A stretch of 48,181 nt of DNA from Methylocapsa sp. S129. GTDB lineage: Bacteria > Pseudomonadota > Alphaproteobacteria > Rhizobiales > Beijerinckiaceae. The notes below the pieces were generated by a model. It was not told where the DNA came from and did not search any database. It saw only the letters and a program-made list of their open reading frames with translations. The position numbers were made by a program, and so were the translations under genes. Location of the stretch: positions 1 through 48,181 of the forward strand of contig NZ_LMUI01000007.1 of the NCBI RefSeq assembly GCF_009765995.1, read 5' to 3'. Shown in pieces: positions 7,363 to 16,161 of this stretch. Position 1 is the stretch's first letter, and every line of letters begins with the position of its first letter.

Positions 7363-9561
7363 TCATTCGCTCACGCGCTCGACCTTGCTGACGACGCTCT
7401 TGGCCCGCAACTGCGACAGGATCGCATTGAGATGTTTGATGTCCCACACTTCCAGGTCGATCAGCATTTCGCGAAAGTCCGTCGCATGCGGCACGAAGGC
7501 TATATTGTCGATATTGCCGCCGGTCTCGCCGATCGTCGTTGCGACGATCCCAAGCGCGCCGGGCTCATTGAGCGCGGTGACGACGATCTGCGTGGGGTAG
7601 AGCTCCTTGCGCGCGTTGTCGATATCCCAGCGGACGTCGAGCCAGAGTTCGGGCCTGTCGTCAAAGGCGGTCAAGGCGGGCGAATGGATGGGATAGATCG
7701 TAATGCCCTCGCCCGGCGTCATGATGCCGATAATGCGCTCGCCCGGCACGGCGCCCCCCTTGGGAGCAAAGCGCACAGGCAGATCGCCGCGCGCGCCGCG
7801 GATCGGAATCGAGCCTTCCGCATCACCCGGCCCCGGCACTTTGAAGATGAGGTTCGCCACCTTGTTCAGGCCGAACCAGCCGCTTTCGCTTTTGGCTGGG
7901 GCGGGACCGGACGCGCGCTCTTCCTTGAAATCGGGATGGATGGCGCGAACGACATCGCCCGAGAACATTTCGCCGCGGCCCACCGCCACGAACACATCGT
8001 CGAGCGAGGCGCGCGCCAGGCGCGGCAAAGCCGCCTTGAGCTTGTCCTCGACAAAACTGCGCCCGGCGCGTTTGAAAGCGCGCTCAATGATCTGGCGCCC
8101 GAGGCCCCCATATTGCGCCTTGACCGCTTCGCGCGTCGCGCGGCGTATGGCGGCGCGCGCGCGTCCGGTGACGACAACGGATTCCCACGCGGCGGGCGGC
8201 GTCTGCGTGTCGGAGCGCGCGATCACAACCTCGTCGCCATTGTGCAGCTCTGAGATCAGCGGCGCGATCCGGCCGTTGATCTTGGCGCCGACCGCCGAAT
8301 TGCCGACATCCGTATGGACGGCATAGGCGAAATCGATCGCCGTCGCCCCGCGCGGCAAAGCGATCAGCCTCCCCTTGGGCGTGAAACAGAAAACCTGGTC
8401 CTGAAACAATTCGAGCTTGGTGTGTTCGAGAAACTTCTCGGAATCATCGCCCGACAGCGCCTCGATTGTCCGCCGCAATCCGCGATAAGCGCGGCTCTCG
8501 CCGGTGCGTGAGCCATCGGGCGCGCCCGCAACGTCTTTGTAGAGCGCATGCGCCGCGATGCCATATTCGGCGATTTCATGCATCTCCTGCGTGCGAATCT
8601 GCAATTCGACGCGCTGGCTGCCCGGCCCGATCACCGTGGTGTGGATCGAGCGATAATCATTCTGTTTGGGCGTCGAAATATAATCCTTGAAGCGGCCCGG
8701 CACTGACGGCCAGGTCGTATGCGCGACGCCGACGGCGGCGTAACAATCCTCGACCGAATCCACGATGATGCGAAAGCCGTAGATGTCGGAAAGCTGTTCG
8801 AAGGCGATCGAGCGGCGCTCCATCTTGCGCCATACGGAATAGGCCTGCTTTTGCCGCCCCTTGACCAGAACCTTGATGCCGCGCTTGGCGAATTGATCGG
8901 TCAGCTCCTTTTCGATCCGCGCAATGATCGCGCCATTCTTGGCCTTGAGCTCCTCAAGCCTGGCTAGAATCATCGCATGGGCTTCCGGCATCAGGTGCCG
9001 GAAGGAAAGCTCCTCAAGTTCGCCGCGCAGGCCCTGCATGCCCATGCGCCCGGCCAGCGGGCCATAAATATCGAGCGTTTCCTGCGCGATGCGCGCCCGC
9101 TTTTCGGCCGGCATGAAATTCAAGGTGCGCATATTGTGCAGCCGATCGGCCAGCTTGACGAGCAGAACGCGCACGTCGTCGGCGATGGCGAGCAATAATT
9201 TGCGGAAATTCTCGGCCTGCTGGGCCGGTTTGGTGACGAGATCGAGCTTCTTGAGCTTGGTCAGGCCTTCGACCAGGGCGCCGATCTCCTTACCGAAGAC
9301 GTTGTCGATCTCCTCGCGCGTGGCGGCGGTATCCTCGATCGTGTCGTGCAGAACGGCGGCGACGATCGTCGCGTCATCGAGCTTGAGATCGGTCAGAATC
9401 GCGGCGACTTCGAGCGGATGCGAGAAGAAAGGATCGCCAGACGCGCGCTTTTGCGCGCCATGCGCCTTCATCGCATAGACATAGGCGCGATTGAGCAAAT
9501 CCTCGTCGGCATTCGGATTGTACTGACGCACGCGATCGACAAGTTCGTATTGTCGCATCAT
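7363..9561 (-). CDS. rsh: Bifunctional (p)ppGpp synthetase/hydrolase, Rsh
   Basis: Makes and destroys the stringent-response alarmone (p)ppGpp; a single Rsh enzyme is the norm in Rhizobiales. The HD hydrolase domain is intact: H48, H72-D73 in HDTIED and KLADRLHNMRT near residue 140. The synthetase domain follows, with KGRQKQAYSVWRKM near 240 and RFKD at 290-293; RxKD (rather than ExDD) is associated with bifunctional enzymes. A TGS domain (about 390-450) and a C-terminal ACT domain (about 655-730) complete the usual architecture at 732 residues. Two consecutive ATGs (9561 and 9558) are possible starts. The GGCT-like gene follows 8 bp downstream. Confidence 0.95.
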   Translation of the reverse strand: MMRQYELVDRVRQYNPNADEDLLNRAYVYAMKAHGAQKRASGDPFFSHPLEVAAILTDLKLDDATIVAAVLHDTIEDTAATREEIDNVFGKEIGALVEGLTKLKKLDLVTKPAQQAENFRKLLLAIADDVRVLLVKLADRLHNMRTLNFMPAEKRARIAQETLDIYGPLAGRMGMQGLRGELEELSFRHLMPEAHAMILARLEELKAKNGAIIARIEKELTDQFAKRGIKVLVKGRQKQAYSVWRKMERRSIAFEQLSDIYGFRIIVDSVEDCYAAVGVAHTTWPSVPGRFKDYISTPKQNDYRSIHTTVIGPGSQRVELQIRTQEMHEIAEYGIAAHALYKDVAGAPDGSRTGESRAYRGLRRTIEALSGDDSEKFLEHTKLELFQDQVFCFTPKGRLIALPRGATAIDFAYAVHTDVGNSAVGAKINGRIAPLISELHNGDEVVIARSDTQTPPAAWESVVVTGRARAAIRRATREAVKAQYGGLGRQIIERAFKRAGRSFVEDKLKAALPRLARASLDDVFVAVGRGEMFSGDVVRAIHPDFKEERASGPAPAKSESGWFGLNKVANLIFKVPGPGDAEGSIPIRGARGDLPVRFAPKGGAVPGERIIGIMTPGEGITIYPIHSPALTAFDDRPELWLDVRWDIDNARKELYPTQIVVTALNEPGALGIVATTIGETGGNIDNIAFVPHATDFREMLIDLEVWDIKHLNAILSQLRAKSVVSKVERVSE

Positions 9562-9663
9562 ATCCTGGGCGGACCTCGCTGGCGCTCGGGCCAGGCGGCC
9601 TCGATCGCCCTAGTATCAGGGCTCCGCGAAGTCCACGCAAGCTGGGCGTCGCCGGCGCAATAA

Positions 9664-9694
9664 AAAACCCCGAGGCGCGAGCCCCGGGGTTCTT
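9664..9694 (-). terminator. Rho-independent terminator of the porin gene
   Basis: On the minus strand AACCCCG...CGGGGTT forms a strong stem, with an inner GGC-GCGA-GCC-like GNRA-loop extension and then TTTTTTA. It begins about 20 bp after the porin stop codon. The best intrinsic terminator in the window. Confidence 0.9.
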
Positions 9695-9714
9695 ATTTCT
9701 CAAATCAGCCGCGA

Positions 9715-11142
9715 TCAGAAGTTGCGGGTGATGTAGAAGCGGCCGGCGAAGCCGTCTTGGTTGTTCTTGAAGCTCGAAACGACGCCATCGATCGTTCCGG
9801 TCGTGCCCCAGTTGAGGGGGGTCGACTGATGGGTGTTCTGGTACATCAACTCGAAAGCGAAATCGAGAAGCGGGACCGGATCCCAGTGCGCCACGGCGCC
9901 GACGATCCAGCTCTCCGAGTTGGACGAAAGCTCGCCAAGCGAACCGCTCCAATGCAATTGCGCATAAGAGACCTGCGGATCGATCGAGAAGACCGGCGAG
10001 AAGTGATGCTCGAGAGTTGCGCCGATCGACCAAGCGGTCGGCGTCGCCCACACAGCTTGTCCGGCGGCGTTGAGGCCGGCGAAATAGGTGTCGCCGACCG
10101 TCATGGCGAGACCATTGCCATTGACCGCGCCGTTTTCACCCCACATGCCGTCCGGAATACCCGAATACCAGATGGCGTTCTTGGTATAGACGCCCTGGAG
10201 CTGGACGTTGTCGCCCGCGCCAAACGACGGAAGGTTGAACTTCACGCCGCCGTCGATACCCCAGCCCCACTTGTTCTCGCTGAAGGTGGCGACGCCCGGA
10301 CCAGGCGTAACGCCCGCTTCGTAGACATGCACCTGATGGACGACGCCCGACAATTGCGCCGAACCCCAGCTCTGGTCGACGCGGACGTTGGCGACGAAAT
10401 CGGGAGCCGACTGGCCGTAGTTGGTCGTGTCGACGTTGAGGTTCGTGCCGCCGCCGCTGGCGCCGTTATTCGTAAGACCGGTCGCGGCGAAAGAATTCGC
10501 GCCCGCGCTCTGGATGGCGATCGTCGCCGAGAATCCGCCGCCGAACGTAGCGGTATAGGCCAACACGTCAGGCTGGTTGAAGCCCTGCTGATCGGGCGAG
10601 AAAATGTTCGCCCAGCCTTCGCCGCCGCCAAAGAAGGAGAAGAACGAAGGAGCCTTACCAGCCGTGATGCCCGCCCATTGAACGTAGGCAAGGTTGATGT
10701 AAGCGCCCGAACCGGTGGTGTCGAAGCCGTTGCCGTTTTCGAACTGCAGTTCCGCATAGCCGCGCAACACGCCATAAGCCGTATTCTGGCGGGCGTCGAA
10801 CGAGATGTTGGCGCGGGTCGTGAAGCCGAAGTCGGAACGCAGGCTGGCTGGCGTCGAAACCAGCGCAGTGCCGGTCCTGCCGCCAGCGGGACCCACGGCA
10901 AGCGGAGCCCAAGTATAACCCTTGGTCGTGTTGCCCGCTTCGATCTGTCCGGTGATGTAACCGCCGATCTTCAAGCAGGTGTCGCTGCCCGGGATGATGA
11001 AGCCGGCCATGCCGCCGACGTTGCAAATCTTGACGTATTCGGCAGGAGCGGCCTTCCTTGTGGGAAGATCGGCAGCCTGGGCGCTGGCCACCGCCACAAT
11101 ACCGGCGGCAGAACCGAGCAGAATGCTCTTCATGAGCGTCAT
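9715..11142 (-). CDS. Outer-membrane porin, Rhizobiales type (Porin_2 family)
   Basis: A 475-residue general porin forming a beta-barrel channel in the outer membrane. It has a Sec signal peptide ending ..ASAQA, then ADLPTRKAAPAEYVKIC, a start typical of the RopA/Omp2 porins of Rhizobiales, and a conserved GSDTCLKIGGYITGQ segment. The body is rich in Gly, aromatic and alternating residues, and the chain ends in Phe (YITRNF), the outer-membrane insertion signature. GGAGG precedes the ATG by 6-7 nt; a second ATG three codons in is possible. The gene has its own terminator and an unusually long upstream region with a CtrA-like site. Confidence 0.95.
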   Translation of the reverse strand: MTLMKSILLGSAAGIVAVASAQAADLPTRKAAPAEYVKICNVGGMAGFIIPGSDTCLKIGGYITGQIEAGNTTKGYTWAPLAVGPAGGRTGTALVSTPASLRSDFGFTTRANISFDARQNTAYGVLRGYAELQFENGNGFDTTGSGAYINLAYVQWAGITAGKAPSFFSFFGGGEGWANIFSPDQQGFNQPDVLAYTATFGGGFSATIAIQSAGANSFAATGLTNNGASGGGTNLNVDTTNYGQSAPDFVANVRVDQSWGSAQLSGVVHQVHVYEAGVTPGPGVATFSENKWGWGIDGGVKFNLPSFGAGDNVQLQGVYTKNAIWYSGIPDGMWGENGAVNGNGLAMTVGDTYFAGLNAAGQAVWATPTAWSIGATLEHHFSPVFSIDPQVSYAQLHWSGSLGELSSNSESWIVGAVAHWDPVPLLDFAFELMYQNTHQSTPLNWGTTGTIDGVVSSFKNNQDGFAGRFYITRNF

Positions 11143-11712
11143 TATAGACCTCCAATGATTGACCCGATGGGAGTTGGTTTAGACTTTACACCCGAAGCTC
11201 GCTGGACCTCGATGACCCACCGCAGAATCTGGTTTTTAGCGCCCCTATTCCCGTTGATCCGGACTTCGTCGCTCCGCCCCGGTTTCCCCCAGCTAGAAGC
11301 GCTTCGATCCGACTCGCGGCCGGGAATCTCCCGTTCGCGCCAAATCACCATACCCATAAGCGGCCGCGCTACAAACCAACAAATGTCCAAAATCCGCCTG
11401 AAATCGCCTTTCTCGAAACCATGTTGCATAAAGGTCACGAAAGCGACCGCACCGACGGGGGCAGGACCGTTGTTTTCGCCCATCGACTCGCTCGTTAATA
11501 CTCTGTTAATACAGATGAATATCCGATAGCACGATGCGCCTTCCCGATAGCGGACATCGCCAATCCGGCGCCCCTCCGCCGGCCTTTAAAGGCGCTCGTT
11601 TCACGGCTTGTCCGCCTTATTGTCGGCCTAGCCGCAATCGTCGATCGGAGGCGAACTATTTCGCGGGGCCCTTTTCACGCGCCGCGGCGCGGTTTTATCC
11701 CGTCATCTGAGA
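11143..11712. other. 570-bp intergenic leader region of the porin gene
   Basis: No convincing gene. A 113-codon minus-strand frame (11142-11483) is open, but it lacks recognisable features. The region holds the CtrA-like site (11495-11509), a perfect palindrome GCCTTTAAAGGC (11582-11593), and presumably the porin promoter and a long 5' leader, whose exact position I cannot fix. Confidence 0.6.
11495..11509 (-). promoter_or_regulatory. Candidate CtrA-binding site upstream of the porin
   Basis: TTAA-N7-TTAA on both strands (minus strand: TTAACAGAGTATTAAC), matching the full alphaproteobacterial CtrA consensus TTAA-N7-TTAAC. The same bases form a direct repeat GTTAATAC with an 11-bp period. It lies about 350 bp before the porin start codon, so either the leader is long or the site acts at a distance. 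Confidence 0.5.
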
Positions 11713-11726
11713 TCAGGGATGACGGG
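11699..11726. repeat. Stem-loop overlapping the sulfotransferase stop codon
   Basis: CCCGTCATC (11699-11707) and GATGACGGG (11718-11726) form a perfect 9-bp stem with a 10-nt loop holding the stop codon of the TPR-sulfotransferase gene. There is no T-tract; it may stabilise or end the message. Confidence 0.45.
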
Positions 11727-13797
11727 GGGCCGGAGAGGGCCCGAGTTCGGCGAGCAACGGCCCGAGAAACGGCTCATAGGCGCGCCAACGCCCCACGGAA
11801 CTGTTGTAGATGGGCTGGCGCACCTGGGTCGCACTGGACGTGCGCACCGGCCGCGCCGTTTTATGGAAATCGAGGCAACGGGCGTCCCATTCGAGGCCGC
11901 AATGAGCGACGATCCGGCGGGCCTGCCCTTCAAGATCGGCGACCACCTCCTCGTATTGCACTTCAAGCATAACGCCTTGTGGCAGGACGGCGCGCCAATG
12001 CGCCATCAACGCCTCATAGCCGCGATAATAGCGGCCCAGCTCTGCAAGATCATAGGCGTATCCGAGATTTCCCGCGAACAGGGTCGAGAAGCAGGACAGG
12101 CAGGTGTCGACGGGATCGCGGCGCGTATGGATGATCCGCGCATTCGGCAGCGCCAGGTGGATGAGGCCGGCCAGGCGGAAGTTATCCGGCATTTTGTTGG
12201 CGATTCGCTCCGCCACCGCCGGCGCACCGCTTCTGATACGGCCAAGATAGGCCGCGCCGAGTTGATGAAATTGATCGCCCGACATCAGCGGAACCGCTTC
12301 GGGATAATTGCCGAGCAGCGCCGTCGCCGCCCTGCCGAAGTCGTCGATCTCCCCGGCGCCAAAGACCTTGGGATGGCTGGCCAGGATCTGCTCGGCCAGG
12401 GTTGTGCCGGACCGCGGCATGCCGACAATGAAAATCGGAACGGAGGAAGACTCGCCCACCCCGGCGCGCGCGCGCGTCAATTCGCCGGTGAAAATCGCCC
12501 GAATGCGCTCGAAAGTGTCCAGACTAGCCTTTTCATCGTAGCTGATTTGGCGCCGTTTCAAGGAATTGCCTTCAAGCAGGCGCGCAAATGACATGTCGCG
12601 ATCCCCCGCATCGGCGAACGCCTTGCCCAGGGCGAAATTCAACTCGACCTGTTCATCGGCGGCGAGCGAGGGCATGTCTCGCGCCAATTCCTCCATCGCC
12701 CGGACATGAGGTTCGCCTGGAGTCAGCCGCCGCGACATCGCCAGATTATGGTAGAAACGGATTCTTCGCGGGGTGAGCTTGATCGCCTTCTCGAATTCAT
12801 TGCTCGCAGCGTCGAGACGGCCGAGTTCGAACAGCGCCCTTCCCTTTCGGTCATGAGCCTCCGCGAAATCTGGTTTGAGCGCGAGCGCCTTCTCATAATT
12901 CGTTAGCGCCTCGTCGGGGCGCGTGCGATCGAGAAAGACATGGCCGCGACCAAGCCAGGCCTCCGCAAGGCGGGGGTTCAGGGCAAGCGCCTTGTCGTAG
13001 CTCGCGAGCGCCTCTTCGTAGCGCTCGCATTCCCGAAACGCATTGCCGCGACCCAGCCAGGCCTCCGCAAGACCGGGATTATGCGTCAACGCCTTGTCAT
13101 AAGCGGCGAACGCTTGGTCGTAACGCTCAAGTTCGCGAAGGCCATTGCCGCAACCGAGCCAGGCGTTGGCAAGGTCAGGTTTGATGGCGAGCGCCTTTTC
13201 ATAGGCGACGAGAGCCTCTTCATAACGCCTGAGCGCGCTATAAATATTGCCTTTGTTGAGATGCGCGTCGACGTATCCGCGGTCAAGGCTCAACGCCTTG
13301 TCGATACTCGCCAGCGCGGCGTCATATCGCTCCATTTGCGCAAGAACATACCCCCGCTCATTATGGGCCACAACGTAATCGGGTTTGAGCACAAGGAGTT
13401 TGTCAAACTCTATAAGCGAGTCTTGAAATCTATCGAGCCTCAGCAACGAAACCGCGTTGATATAAGATAAAGAAACGCTGCTATTTGTAAGTTTACGACC
13501 ATCGCGACACACATGCAAAGCAGATTTATAGTCCCCCGTCTGGTATAATATTGTCGCATAATTTTCCATGAACTGAATATTGGGAGGTCGTATCGACAAC
13601 GAGCGCGCCATGAGAAGCTTGGCCTGAGCGACATTTCCAACGTTTGCCTCGACCAGCCCTAGAAAATGGAGGGCGTGGAAATTGTTGGGGTTTTTCTCGA
13701 TGAGCTCACGGTACGATTGAGCGGCCTGGCTGAAAGCGCCCCTTTGATGCAGGGCGAACGCCGCTTGCAATTTCCGCTGATCCTCAGCACTCGACAT
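11713..13797 (-). CDS. TPR-repeat protein with C-terminal sulfotransferase domain
   Basis: A 694-residue fusion. Roughly residues 5-380 are about ten TPR units, several nearly identical (Y..AL..YDKALALNP.LAEAWLGRG). From about 455 onward there is a PAPS-type sulfotransferase: the 5'-phosphosulfate loop is IFIVGMPRSGTTLAEQIL and the 3'-phosphate motif is RIIHTRRDPVDTCLS. Such proteins are thought to transfer sulfate from PAPS to a carbohydrate or protein acceptor recognised via the TPRs. The acceptor is unknown, and no surface-polysaccharide genes are nearby. The start follows GAAGAGAG at fair spacing. The gene appears monocistronic. Confidence 0.9.
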   Translation of the reverse strand: MSSAEDQRKLQAAFALHQRGAFSQAAQSYRELIEKNPNNFHALHFLGLVEANVGNVAQAKLLMARSLSIRPPNIQFMENYATILYQTGDYKSALHVCRDGRKLTNSSVSLSYINAVSLLRLDRFQDSLIEFDKLLVLKPDYVVAHNERGYVLAQMERYDAALASIDKALSLDRGYVDAHLNKGNIYSALRRYEEALVAYEKALAIKPDLANAWLGCGNGLRELERYDQAFAAYDKALTHNPGLAEAWLGRGNAFRECERYEEALASYDKALALNPRLAEAWLGRGHVFLDRTRPDEALTNYEKALALKPDFAEAHDRKGRALFELGRLDAASNEFEKAIKLTPRRIRFYHNLAMSRRLTPGEPHVRAMEELARDMPSLAADEQVELNFALGKAFADAGDRDMSFARLLEGNSLKRRQISYDEKASLDTFERIRAIFTGELTRARAGVGESSSVPIFIVGMPRSGTTLAEQILASHPKVFGAGEIDDFGRAATALLGNYPEAVPLMSGDQFHQLGAAYLGRIRSGAPAVAERIANKMPDNFRLAGLIHLALPNARIIHTRRDPVDTCLSCFSTLFAGNLGYAYDLAELGRYYRGYEALMAHWRAVLPQGVMLEVQYEEVVADLEGQARRIVAHCGLEWDARCLDFHKTARPVRTSSATQVRQPIYNSSVGRWRAYEPFLGPLLAELGPSPAPRHP

Positions 13798-14095
13798 AGA
13801 AAACTCTCTTCAACGTCAAACTGGCCCGCCAATTTCGGCGCAAGCGCGCCTCGCGTTCCCCTGACAGCCGCCCGTTTCGCGGTCAATCCGCTTTGGCCAA
13901 TCCCGGGGCCTGAATTCCTAACCGGAGGCGATGATTGCGACGATCCCGCCAATCATGCGACTATTCCAGCCACAAGGCCTATCGCGCGAAAGCACGGCTG
14001 CGGCTTCGCAAACTGGCGCTCGCCGAGCTAAAAGCAATCCCGCTTCATCAATCGCCTCCCGACCGAGCCCTCAACCCTCTGCGAAAGCGCCCGCG
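13798..14095. other. Intergenic region between divergent genes
   Basis: About 300 bp separating the leftward sulfotransferase gene from the rightward PH-domain gene. The rightward frame is open from 13931, but that stretch reads as untranslated sequence. It must contain both promoters; I see no clear operator or repeat. Confidence 0.4.
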
Positions 14096-14554
14096 ATGAC
14101 CTATGTCGACAGCATCCTCGAGCCCGGCGAAACGGTCCGCTACCACACCACCGTCAGTTGGACGATTTATACGCCGGCGATTCTGCTGGCGATTTGCGCG
14201 CTGGCGTCGCTGCTCGCTGGCGTGAACTATGCCGATATGGTGAATATAGGCTGGTTCGCCGCGATCGTCTTCGCCCTCGCCGCCATCGTCGCGGCCATTC
14301 CCGCATGGTTTCGCCGCTGGACGACGGAAATCGCCGTCACCGATCGCCGCATCATCCTCAAACGCGGCCTGATCCGCCGGCACACGGTCGAAATGAATAT
14401 GCAGAAGGTGGAAAGCGTCGACGTCGATCAAACGCTGATCGGGCGGCTGTTCAACTACGGCAACGTCACGATCCGCGGCACGGGCAGTAGTTTCGAGAAA
14501 CTCAACATGATCGACGCCCCGCTGAAACTGCGCACGACGGTGACCGCCGGCTGA
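14096..14554 (+). CDS. PH domain-containing (bPH2) membrane protein
   Basis: A 152-residue protein with two membrane spans (about 22-42 and 50-72), followed by a bacterial PH-like domain: TTEIAVTDRRIILKRGLI, then HTVEMNMQKVESVDVDQTLIGRLFNYGNVTIRGTG (two adjacent signature blocks of this family). These proteins sit in the inner membrane with the PH domain in the cytosol, and their role is largely unknown. The start was chosen at MTYVDSILEPGE, since family proteins begin just before the L.PGE motif; the upstream 55 open codons are not typical of protein. Confidence 0.85.
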   Translation: MTYVDSILEPGETVRYHTTVSWTIYTPAILLAICALASLLAGVNYADMVNIGWFAAIVFALAAIVAAIPAWFRRWTTEIAVTDRRIILKRGLIRRHTVEMNMQKVESVDVDQTLIGRLFNYGNVTIRGTGSSFEKLNMIDAPLKLRTTVTAG

Positions 14555-14616
14555 CGTTGAGGCCTGGCGCGGAACGCAATTCGCGGAGCGCCCTACGTGG
14601 CGCTGGAGGGAGCAAG

Positions 14617-15087
14617 ATGAGCCAAGAGATGACGCGACGCTCGGGCGCTCCCCGGCGCGAGGATTACGCGATCGTCGAGGGCTCGCGCGGGCCGCGCCGC
14701 GATTTCAGGATCACGGTCGGCCTGCGCGAGGGTTGGGACGCCGAGGGGCGGGTTTTCGATGTTTCAGAGGCAGTGCGCACAGCGCGCGCCTGGATGGGTC
14801 GCCGGGTCGGCGCGAGCCAGCCCGCCCTGTCGGGCATGTTCACCCGCGCCGAGGTGACCTATGCGTGGCCGCGCTCCGACGGCTCGGTCGGCTCCGACCG
14901 CGAGCCTGTGGCCATCTTCACTGGCGAGGCGGTCCATGCCTATCTCGGCCATCTGCCCGATCAGGAAATCGAGGCGCTGCTGAATGAACTGGCGGTCGAG
15001 CTTGGCGCCGCGCTGGGGCAGGAACGCCTCTATGTCGCCTTCTGCGACCGGACCTGGATTCTCGACGCCGGCGCCCGCAAAAGCTAG
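14617..15087 (+). CDS. Conserved-looking protein of unknown function (156 aa)
   Basis: The ATG follows GGAGGGAGCAAG, a strong ribosome binding site, and coding bias is good throughout, so the gene is likely real. The product is soluble with no signal peptide. It has an N-terminal basic part, a central segment with ITVGLREGWDAEGRVFDVSE and a C-terminal acidic helix (PDQEIEALLNELAVELGAAL) ending in a beta pair, QERLYVAFCDRTWIL. The layout (beta, two helices, beta, ending with a strand carrying the single Cys) resembles small alpha/beta ferredoxin-like folds, but I do not recognise a family. It follows the PH-domain gene by 62 bp on the same strand. Confidence 0.6.
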   Translation: MSQEMTRRSGAPRREDYAIVEGSRGPRRDFRITVGLREGWDAEGRVFDVSEAVRTARAWMGRRVGASQPALSGMFTRAEVTYAWPRSDGSVGSDREPVAIFTGEAVHAYLGHLPDQEIEALLNELAVELGAALGQERLYVAFCDRTWILDAGARKS

Positions 15088-15241
15088 CGCCCGCGCGGCG
15101 CCGATCTCGCGGCCCGCTACTGGACATCCCGGCGGCAGCGTGCGAACTAACCTCTTGTCAATTGGGAGCGGATCGCCCGGCTAAAACCGATGTGTTTCGC
15201 TGTCGTCGCAATAAGGCGCCTTGCTGGGGCAGGTTAGCATC

Positions 15242-16033
15242 ATGGTCGACAATCCACTCTTCTATCAGTCCATCGTTCCCCTTAATCGCGAACGGCACCG
15301 CAGCCTACGCTTGAAGCACGATGGGCAGCAATTCGCCTTCGCCGCCAAGACGCATATTATTCCCGCGGTGATCGACGAGTTTCCGGCTGCCTCGCGGCAC
15401 CTGCCGATCGTGTTTGTGCCGGCCTCGCCGCTGCCAACCTCCGTTTTTCTCGTCGGTTTGCGCCCCGGTCAAAATGTTTTCGTCGACGGCGACGGCAAGT
15501 GGACGGAAGGCTATATTCCGGCGTTCGCGCGACGCTATCCGTTCATGCTCGGCGAGATGGAGCAAGGCGGCCCTGTCGCGTGCATCGATGAGAAATATGA
15601 CGGGTTCGGCGCCAAGACGGGCGAGCGGCTGTTTGGCGACGACGGCGGCGACTCGCCGTTTCTGCAGGAGCGCATCAAGCTCACGACCGACTATTTCGCC
15701 GCCGCTAAAAGGACCGATGCGTTTCTGCGTACGCTCAATGACTTGCAGTTGATGCGGCAGGTGACCATCGAATCCAAGGCCGAACTCGGCTCCAGCGCCA
15801 TTTTGCATGGCTTCCTGACCATCGATGAGGCCAAGCTCAACGCCCTGTCGGATGAGGATTTCCTGCGTCTGCGAAAAGAGGGCCTGTTGCCGGCCATCTA
15901 TGCGCATCTTCTGAGTCTTGCCTCCATCGATCGGCTGCAACGCGCGTCCGCCGCCAGTGACGCCGAAGCCAAAGCGCTTGGCGAACTGGCGAAGGCAAGC
16001 CCGGCGCCCAAGAAAGCGCTGCAACTGCAATGA
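15242..16033 (+). CDS. SapC family protein
   Basis: A 263-residue protein of the SapC family, recognised from the opening NPLFYQSIVPLNRERH, the FAAKTHIIPAVIDEFPAA block, the PIVFVP.. strand and the later YIPAFARRYPFMLGE. SapC-like proteins were first linked to S-layer protein secretion in Campylobacter, but in alphaproteobacteria their function is not settled. No signal peptide or membrane span. The second half is helical, ending in a Lys/Ala-rich tail. The start at 15242 (MVDNP) is preferred to an upstream TTG at 15221. No S-layer or type I secretion gene is visible nearby. Confidence 0.85.
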   Translation: MVDNPLFYQSIVPLNRERHRSLRLKHDGQQFAFAAKTHIIPAVIDEFPAASRHLPIVFVPASPLPTSVFLVGLRPGQNVFVDGDGKWTEGYIPAFARRYPFMLGEMEQGGPVACIDEKYDGFGAKTGERLFGDDGGDSPFLQERIKLTTDYFAAAKRTDAFLRTLNDLQLMRQVTIESKAELGSSAILHGFLTIDEAKLNALSDEDFLRLRKEGLLPAIYAHLLSLASIDRLQRASAASDAEAKALGELAKASPAPKKALQLQ

Positions 16034-16161
16034 AGCGCGGCGCCTGATTTCCCGCGCGTCTTTTGATTGCAGATACGCTCGTCGAGGCGTGCGCGGACTT
16101 TCGAGCCTGGCGATAGAGTAGCGGCGCGCAAGTGTGAGGCTACGAACCTTGCCTCGCCTTA

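Noticed and set aside
11142-11483. 113-codon minus-strand frame in the porin leader
   Set aside because: It ends at the porin start, has no recognisable features, and the region looks like a promoter and leader.
9757-11529. 590-codon plus-strand open frame opposite the porin
   Set aside because: The translation is Arg/Asp-rich without any family feature, and it lies antisense to a clear porin gene. Long antisense frames are expected in GC-rich DNA.
11582-11593. Palindrome GCCTTTAAAGGC as a specific operator
   Set aside because: A single short palindrome with no partner, and not near a start codon; no assignment can be defended.
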